From contig NC_079516.1 in NCBI RefSeq assembly GCF_000801105.2, positions 13,888,001-13,952,000 of the forward strand: a stretch of DNA of 64,000 bases, written 5' to 3'. The notes beneath the pieces are model-generated. The model worked only from the letters and a program-made list of their open reading frames with translations. It was not told the DNA's origin and ran no database searches. Source of the stretch: Raphanus sativus. Lineage: Eukaryota; Streptophyta; Magnoliopsida; Brassicales; Brassicaceae. Shown one piece after another: positions 56,176 to 64,000 of this stretch (position 1 is the stretch's first letter; each line of letters begins with the position of its first letter). The position numbers were made by a program, and so were the translations under genes.

Positions 56176-59100
56176 ATGGTTACTCTTCGTCGCTCAACTC
56201 GTCGTGTTGGTCGTCCTTCTTCTGCAGCTAAATTGTCAGCTCCGACGAGATCTGCAACTGTTCAACCTATTCCGGTGAACATATCGACTAATCCGTCATC
56301 ATCTACTCTTCCGATTCAAAATCCAACGGCTATTCCGTCGTCATCAAACATTTCGTTCCAGAATCAAACGGCTATTCCGTCGTCGTCACCGATCGCTCCA
56401 GTCTCGAGCTTCTCTGTTCCGAATACTCTTGGATTTGACTTCGTTGGTATTCAATATTCTCCTTATTTCTTAACTCATGGTGATAATCTAGGAACATCAT
56501 TGATTACTGAAGTATTGGATGGATCAAACTATAACACCTGGAATATTGCTATCACTATTGCGTTAGATGCTAAGAATAAGATTGCGTTTGTTGATGGATC
56601 TCTACCGAGACCTCTTGAATCACATCCTCATTTTCGGATCTAGTCAAGATGTAACAGTATGGTTAAATCCTGGATATTGAACTCTGTATCAAAACAGATC
56701 TATGGCAGCATTCTTCGCTTCAACGATGCATCAGAGATATGGAAGGATCTCTCAGCTCGCTTCCACATCACCAACTTACCGAGGTCTTATCAGTTAACAC
56801 AACAAATCTGGTCTCTCCAGCAAGGATCCTCTGATCTATCTACTTACTTTACAAAGCTCAAAACGCTTTGGGATGATCTTGATGGAGCAGATTGTGTGAA
56901 AACTTGTCTTTCTTGTGAATGTTGCAAAGCCACTGCAACAAAGATTGAACATACCAAGGTTATCAAGTTTCTGGCTGGTTTAAATGAGTCATATTCTCAT
57001 GTTCGAAGTCAGATTATTATGAAGAAACACGTTCCGGATTTATCTGAAGTATACAACCTTCTTGATCAAGACTATAATCAGAGAAGCATCACTTATGTAC
57101 AGAATGCAAGCGCCTTTCAAGTGACTAGTACAGAAACCATTCATGCCGTTGTTAATGCCACTTATAACACACGTCCTTCTCGTCCTATATGCTCTCACTG
57201 TGGATACAATGGTCACACCATTGATAAGTGTTATAAGATACATGGCTATCCTCTTAACTTCAAACACAAGAAGCCGCAAGATGGGAAAGCTTCTCCGACT
57301 ACTAAACCTGTTGTTGCACAAGTGACTGCAACTGACACACAGAGTGTTGCAGATATGATCAGTCCTCTCTCTAAAGATCAGATACAAGGGATGATCAATT
57401 ACTTCAACACTCATCTGAACCAAAACCAATCAGCGGTTGCTTCTACTTCTACTGGCACTATAACAGCATTACCGGGTATGGCTCTTTCATCCTCTACTAT
57501 TGGTTTTATTGGAATGCTCAGAGTAACAGGAAACGCATTATCTTCAAAATCATGGGTAGTAGACAGTGGTGCTACACATCATGTCTCTCATGATCGAGCT
57601 CTATTTGAAAACATCTCGGATTCTCTGGATAAATCTGTTACTCTCCCTACTGGTCTCAATATTAAAATTGCAGGCATTGGACAGATTCGTTTGAATCAAT
57701 ATCTTCTGCTCACAAATGTTCTTTATATACCTGACTTTCGATTAAATTTGCTGAGTATCAGTCAACTGACAAAGGATTTGAAATGCAGAGTAACATTTGA
57801 TGAAACTTCATGTATGATTCAGGATCCTATCAAGGGGCTGATGATTGGTCAGGGTGAGCAGATATCTAACCTCTACGTTATGGATGGAGCTTCGATCAAT
57901 GAACCTGGAACCTCGCAGCAAGATCATTTTATCAATGTCATTGTTGACACTTGTTTATGGCATAACAGACTTGGGCATCCGTCCCTTAATAAGATTGATA
58001 TCATTACTGATGTACTTGGTATTCAACAGAGAAATAAAGAGAAATTTCATTATTTGTCCTCTTGCCAAACAAAAGAATCTCCCTTATATCTCTAACAATA
58101 ATCTGTGTGACAACCCCTTTTGAGCATATTGATGTGTGGGGGCCTTTCTCTGTTCCCACAGTTGAAGGTTATCGTTATTTCCTCACCATTGTGGATGATC
58201 ACACACGAACTACCTGGGTTTATCTCATGAAGACCAAATCTGAAGTCTTGACAATCTTCCCTGACTTCTTAACTATGGTTGAAACGCAGTACAAGACTTC
58301 AGTCAAAGTGGTTCGTGCTGATAATGCACCTGAGTTGCGTTTTGATGCTTTATACAAGAAGAAAGGCATCATATCTTATCATTCATGCCCAGAGACTCCT
58401 CAACAAAATTCAGTAGTGGAGCGGAAACATCAATATATATTGAATGTTGCAAGATCTTTGATGTTTCAATCTCATTTTCTCTTGAGTTCTGGGGAGATTG
58501 TGTTCTCACTGCAGTGTTCTTGATCAATAGACTTCCAACACCCCTTCTAAACAACCGTTCTCTTTATCAGGTCCTTACTAACAGGCAACCTACTTATGGA
58601 GACATGCACGTGTTTGGCTGTCTTGTCTATTGTTCAACATCATCTAAAGGTCACCATAAGTTTCAACCAAGAGCACGTCCTTGCGTGTTTCTTGGCTATC
58701 CTGCTGGCGTCAAAGGATATAAACTCCTTGATCTTGAGACACAATCTATACACATTTCAAGAAATGTAGTGTTTCACGAAGACATATTTCCTTATGTTGA
58801 TGACACTGCTTTGAAAGATCTTTTCTCTATGTTGGATTCTGCAGTTGTATGTGACCCTTCTACTGAGAAGAATATCCCTGTAGTGAGTGAACGTCCTACA
58901 GTTGTGGAAAATCTTCCAGTAAGAACTGCCTCTTCTTCTGCAGATCCCGAGAATAAACCTTCTAAGAGACAAACGAAGCCACCAGGCTATCTTCATGATT
59001 ACTATGTAAACATGACTGAAACAGAAATACCTTATCCGTTGGCTTCTTTTGTTTCTTATGATCAGCTTTCAAAAGGCTACAATGATTATATCTGTTCTGT

Positions 59101-60667
59101 ATCTCTCCATGCGGAACCATCCTCCTTTGCTCAAGCCAAGAAATTTGACGTCTGGATTAAGGCAATGAATGATGAGCTCTTAGCCTTGGAAAGTACTCAT
59201 ACTTGGGATATTTGTACTCTTCCACCAGACAAACGAGCTATTGGTTGCAAATGGGTTTATAAAGTTAAATTGAATGCTGATGGTACACTTGAGAGATACA
59301 AAGCACGGTTAGTAGCCAAAGGCTATACACAACAAGAAGGTATTGACTTTGTAGAAACCTTTTCTCCAGTAGCAAAGATGACTACAGTCAAAACTCTTCT
59401 TGTTGTTGCTGCAGCCAAGCGATGGAGTTTAACACAGTTAGATGTCTCAAATGCTTTTCTGAATGGAGATCTAACAGAGGAAATTTATATGACTCTGCCT
59501 CCTGGATATACTCCTAAACCTGGTGTTACTCTACCTCCTAATGCAGTATGTAAACTGAAGAAATCTTTGTATGGCTTGAAACAAGCTTCACGACAATGGT
59601 TTCTTAAGTTTAGTGAAAGTCTTCTCAAACTTGGCTTTCAGAAATCTCATTCGGATCATACTCTGTTTATTCGGAGATTCAATGGCATCTATACCACGGT
59701 TCTTGTTTATGTTGACGACATCATTATTGCTTCTAATAATGATGCAGATGTTACTCAACTGAAGAAAGACCTTCAATGTTCTTTCAAGTTGTGTGATCTT
59801 GGTCCCTTACGTTATTTCGTGGGCTTGGAAATTGCAAGAACTTCTGCTGGTATATCTGTTTCTCAACGCAAATATACTCTATTTATCATTGAAGACATGG
59901 GACTTCTAGCCTGCAAGCCGTCTGCTATCCCTATGGATCCTAATGTGAAGCTTGTACAAGATAGTCCTGAACCTGTCTTACCTGATTCTTCTCCTTACCG
60001 AAGACTTGTAGGAAGACTGATGTATCTCACCATCACCAGACCGGATATCACTTTTGCAGTGAACAGGCTGTGTCAATTCTGTAATGCTCCTAAGAATTCT
60101 CATCTAAAGGCTGCTTACAGAGTTGTTCACTATCTTAAGGGCACTGTTGGTCGTGGTGTTTTCTACTCCAGCGTCAATGATCTGTCCTTAACGACGTTTA
60201 CTGATGCGGACTGGAGTGCTTGTAGAGATACTAGGCGGTCTACTACAGGTTACTGTATGTTCTTGGGTAACTATATGATCTCTTGGAAGTCTACTAAACA
60301 ACCTACTGTCTCTCACTCATCTGCTGAGTCCGAATATCGAGCAATGGGCTTTGCGGTTCGTGAGGTTGAATGGCTGGTGAAGCTACTTCGAGAGTTTGAT
60401 GCACCACAAAATTATCTTGTGGCTTTCTTTTGTGATTCAACAGCAGCAATTCACATTGCTAATAATGCTGTGTTTCATGAACGAACCAAGCACTTGGAGA
60501 ATGATTGTCATAAAGTCCGTGACAGGATCAATGATGGTCTTATCAAGACTCTGCATATTCGTACTGATTTGCAGGTTGCTGATGTATTTACTAAACCTTT
60601 ACAGTCCGGTCTCTTTCATAGTCTCATTGGCAAGATGTCTTTAAGTTCAATCTTCTCGCCATCTTGA
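56176..60667 (+). pseudogene. Broken copia gag-pol polyprotein
   Basis: From the ATG at 56176 the frame runs through gag, meets an in-frame TAG at 56641 where relatives have Trp, and continues in the same frame to 58095. Domains: gag with YQLTQQIWSLQQGSSDLSTY; zinc knuckle CSHCGYNGHTIDKC; protease VVDSGATHHVS; pre-integrase LWHNRLGHPSLNK; integrase with IDVWGPFSVP, VRADNAPEL and PQQNSVVERK; reverse transcriptase with RYKARLVAKGYTQQEGIDF and YVDDIIIAS; RNase H with ADWSACRDTRRSTTGYC and HSSAESEYRA. Frame changes occur near 58050, near 58118 and near 58477, all in the pre-integrase/integrase part. RT and RNase H (58385-60667) are intact. The element is therefore non-autonomous. Confidence 0.93.
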
Positions 60668-60674
60668 GAGGGAC

Positions 60675-60836
60675 TATTAGAGTATTGGTTTAGTTTGGTT
60701 TACTACTTGGCTTATTCCGGTTAAGTAACTACTCTGTTATATAAAGAGAAAGACATTGTAACAATCATTTTTAACTTGAATGAGAAAAAAAGTTCATCGT
60801 CATGTAACAAACTCTCTCTCGTTTATTCAAGTAACA
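60675..60836 (+). repeat. 3' LTR of the right copia element
   Basis: 162 bp, near-identical to the 5' LTR, followed by the GTGTT target duplication. Confidence 0.92.
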
Positions 60837-60841
60837 GTGTT

Positions 60842-62592
60842 GTATACTGCTACACCAAAATATAATATATTAAAATCAATAGGAAGATCATAAGATAAAT
60901 TAACAACACATGAGAAGGCAAAGAAAAATCAGGTTAACACATGAATCACGAGGGGAATACGATTCATAAAAAAAAAGAAAACGGATATATTACACATCAC
61001 ACATACATGCATCTTGAATGTGTTTTTTTCTTGGCAAGGTTATGGGTTGCAGTGTGTTCAAAAGGTTATGTTTTTTCCCAGAAAAAAGGTATCTTGATTA
61101 GATATCGGTAATTGATTATTATGCTGATGGAAGACATGGTTTCCACCGCGCGACCACATTAGTTGTAATTTTAGTTAAAATCAACATATATGTATATATG
61201 TATAATACTGCAGATAGTGTCACAACGAGCCATTAATTAGAAGTGTTTGACACGGTACAAGATTCATCATTGTGCTTATCAAGATTGACTTGCATGCAAG
61301 TCACAACCATACAGGATCGTGCCCAATTGCCTACTATTTTGATAATAAACAATGGTTCTCTGTTTTGACACGTGTCTTTCTTTCTTTCAATCTCAATCTT
61401 TTAAACCAAAATACACGGAAATCTTTTATCCACACGTGTATAACTTCTTTTTCTTGCTAACTTTTGTATCGTGTAACTTTGTTAATGTTTTTGAATACAT
61501 AGGCATGCATAGCGGTAAATACTAAAACATCTCTAACCTCACTATATATTTTACTATAAAATTGAATAGAAAATAGAAATAGACTAATAAAAAACAAAAA
61601 GATAATTACTCCTCGAAAAGAATAATAATCTTTTTTCTTATTCATTACTCTATTGTACACTCCATTTTATAATAAATATAGAATAGGAAATGTTCTAAAT
61701 TAAGTATGGGTATATTTATCCAAAAAAAAAACAAAAACCGGATCTGAACCACTATATAAAAATATCTGAACGAAACTTATGAGCTTAGTATTTTGAGATC
61801 TGGATATAACTTGAACCGAATCCAAACTAAGATTTAGTATTTATTAAGATAATTTAGAAATTTTATAGTATTCTAAAGATTTTTATAATTTAATTTATTT
61901 GTTATTTTGAATATCTTTTAGTTATTTTAGAAAACTTAACTTATTTTAACTATATTTGTGAATTGTTTATATATTTTGAAAAATAAATTTTCAAATTTTC
62001 AGGTTACAAATATATTTTTGGACGAATTTATACATCGGTTATAATTCGATCCAAACCGAATCCAAAAAGAACCGAACCAAACATAATCCGATATTTAGTG
62101 AAACTGGATGAGATTATGAATATAATATCTAAAATCCAAATCAGCCAAATCGAAACCTACGAACCCCTCAGAATATCTACTCTAAATAATATCATCGTAG
62201 TTATTCTTAAAGTAAGCTTTTTGGATTCTTTTTTTATGGTGTGGATCGTCAGTCGATAGTTTGTATGGTTTCATCTGTGGTTAGTTTCATCTTGTATCTT
62301 CAAAAATCCACCTCTTCAAAATGAAGAAAAGAAAAATAGTGAAGCAATAATTTCTCTATTAATTTACTTTATTTTTATGTAAAAGAAATATTCACTGTAT
62401 ATTTTATCTATATTTTATCATTAATTATTAATAACATTATTTTTTTACAACAACTTTTTATTTTATTAATATTATTCAATTATTTTATTTTAACAATAAT
62501 CTCGAACCATTACTATTTAGTATAAATTAAACATAATCATATTGTAAAACTATTAAATAACATATATAAACAAAAAAACATTATATCTTATA

Positions 62593-62630
<38 letters not shown>

Positions 62631-63278
62631 CTGTAAGTGGTTAACAAAAGTAATTTGAATCAAAAACTAAGTTTATATATCTTTGAATGTTTTTAGTTGA
62701 TTTAATTGTTTTTAGAAATAAACATTTCTACGATTTTTTGCATATAAATGTTCAACTAGATGAAAGTAATAATTGAATCTTTAAAATTAATTGGGTAGTT
62801 TTATAATTTATTTTGGCAAAAAAATAAGCAAATGAAGATCCGAATATGAAGAAATAATGTTCATCTCCTAATTTTAAAGCAAGAAATGAAAAATTATTGG
62901 AACAAAATTTTTTTGAAAAATAAAATAAAAAGTGAAAAATGAATTGCCATTAGAGATAGTCTTATGGGAGTTATTCAAACCAGGATTTAGAAGGAGTTTA
63001 GTGATTTTAAAAGTTGGCAGATTTTTAAAAGTTTTATAGATTTAACAAATATTCTCCAAATTTCAATCAGATACTTTGTATTGATTTCGAGAGATTGTTA
63101 TTGAATATTGTAGATTTGCACAATATATTTTTTTCCAAAAAAATTTCCCTTTCTATGGTAATATACAAAAATCTTTCCAAAAATTTTCAAAAAGAATCGC
63201 GATGAGACATAATAAAAATTCCGATAAGAAGTAATATTTCACTTCATTTTATATAAGATCATCTAATTGACACATCTA
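60842..63278. other. AT-rich intergenic region
   Basis: Two stretches (61720-61860 and 62020-62165) have the ACCGAATCC/AACCGAAC style of Helitron interiors but no recognisable ends. An (AT)n microsatellite lies at about 62597-62628. No gene was seen. Confidence 0.4.
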
Positions 63279-64000
63279 TATTATTAAAAGAGAAGTACAC
63301 ATATAAAATATCCCTTAGTTCTTAGTGTTATTTACATTTCCATGCCACTGACATTAACTAATACTTCCTATTTTAAGGTTGTCTTTTTCACTTTGATTAA
63401 TGTGTTTTCCAAAATTAAATTTGAATTAAATACACAATTAAATAATACTTTCTATTTTAATGCTTTATCTTTTTCACTTACATTAATGTATTTTATAAAA
63501 TTACATTAACTTTTCAATTAAATCAATGTCAAATTCAAAAAAATACATTTTTATTAGACAAACAATTCATCGAAATTATAATATCAATTCTTCATTGAAC
63601 AAATCTGAACGAAAAATTATTACCAAATTTAAACCGAAACTAGATAATATCCAAACGGATTTACCATTTTGGTATCTAGAGAATAACTAAATCTTATCCG
63701 AACGAAATATTTCAGATATTCGAATGTATTTAAATCATATTTATATACTTCAATATGTTAGCTATTTTTCGAGTTAATATCCAAGATATAAGCTATTTTA
63801 AGTTGATTTGAAATATAAAAAATAGTCAAAAGTAAACATCTAAAGTAGATAAACAATAATCAAAACACCAAAAATATATATATATTTATTCTTCATCCAA
63901 ATATTCAAGTTAAATTTATTTTAATTTTTAATTTAGGTACTTTAGCTTACATTATTCAAATTTGCATGTTATATTTTTTAGACTTAAGGATATTTAAAGA
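63279..64000 (+). mobile_element. Helitron 5' end, running off the right edge
   Basis: Begins TCTATATTATTAAAAGAG after an A, the form usual for Brassicaceae Helitrons. The interior (63600-63990) resembles the element at 30870-32010. The 3' hairpin and CTAG must lie beyond the window. Confidence 0.6.

Larger units (their letters stand above)
55894..60841 (+). mobile_element. Complete Ty1/copia retrotransposon insertion
   Basis: LTRs at 55899-56059 and 60675-60836 flank the body, and GTGTT is duplicated at 55894-55898 and 60837-60841. The primer site TGGTATCAGAGC is at 56060-56071, and a purine tract (GAGAGGG) precedes the 3' LTR. The LTRs differ by three substitutions and one indel in about 161 bp. 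Two of the substitutions and the gag stop are G/A transitions, as expected from decay of methylated cytosine. All structural parts are present, but the polyprotein is broken, so it would need help to move. Confidence 0.95.

Noticed and set aside
58369..58996. Minus-strand frames within the copia body
   Set aside because: Shadows of the integrase/RT frame.
1..64000. A new multi-gene defence or biosynthetic system
   Set aside because: The genes present are known plant families and their adjacency is explained by conserved gene order plus NLR duplication; nothing points to a co-operating novel system.

Overview
This window is plant nuclear DNA, almost certainly from Brassica or a close Brassicaceae relative. 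The genes have introns, the spacers are AT-rich, and there are CC-NB-ARC-LRR resistance genes of the RPP8/RF45 type. Retroelements carry tRNA-iMet primer sites, and there are Helitron ends and tRNA-derived SINEs. The low-copy genes appear in the order I recall for Arabidopsis thaliana chromosome 5 around At5g24350-At5g24520: a possible NBAS/Sec39-like relic, TFIIIC subunit 5, PRR5, an unknown gene and a TTG1 relic. The locus numbers are from memory.

Layout. 1-3.7 kb: Ty1/copia element on the minus strand, open to the left edge. 3.7-6 kb: LINE relic, a segment repeated again at 15.4-16.9 kb, and a degenerate gene relic. 6.5-11.7 kb: NLR1, broken between its CC and NB-ARC parts, with two insertions in its probable 5'UTR intron. 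11.6-15 kb: duplicated promoter segment, a 27-bp minisatellite rich in E2F-type motifs, and a patchwork copy of TFIIIC5 exons. 15.4-19 kb: second copy of the repeated segment, split by a solo LTR, then gypsy and NYN-domain relics. 20.1-23.6 kb: intact 14-exon TFIIIC5 gene whose exon joins require an AT-AC U12-type intron and suggest a second U12-type intron. 23.7-24.8 kb: PRR5 pseudogene fragment with one exon inverted. 25.5-29.2 kb: intact NLR2 (1148 aa). 30.9-33 kb: Helitron and a retroposed insertion. 34.1-36.6 kb: PRR5 on the minus strand, complete but for a 1-bp frameshift in exon 1, with two evening elements and a G-box upstream. 37-43 kb: gene-poor. 43.4-44.6 kb: two-exon gene for a basic protein with one C-terminal membrane segment. 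45.4-45.7 kb: TTG1 relic. 46-64 kb: transposon-rich spacer with two SINEs with clear target duplications, three Helitrons, and a complete Ty1/copia insertion (55.9-60.8 kb) with near-identical LTRs but a broken polyprotein.

How the genes relate. NLR1 and NLR2 are paralogues from a segmental duplication that also copied parts of TFIIIC5 and PRR5, so the window records NLR expansion inside a conserved gene block. NLR1 is decaying and NLR2 looks functional. PRR5 (circadian repressor) and TFIIIC5 (RNA polymerase III initiation) are housekeeping or clock genes unrelated to the NLRs in function. I found no operon-like or novel multi-gene system. The most unusual points are the minor-spliceosome introns in TFIIIC5, the swapped LRR modules of the two NLRs, the mechanism that split NLR1, and the E2F-motif minisatellite beside captured gene pieces.
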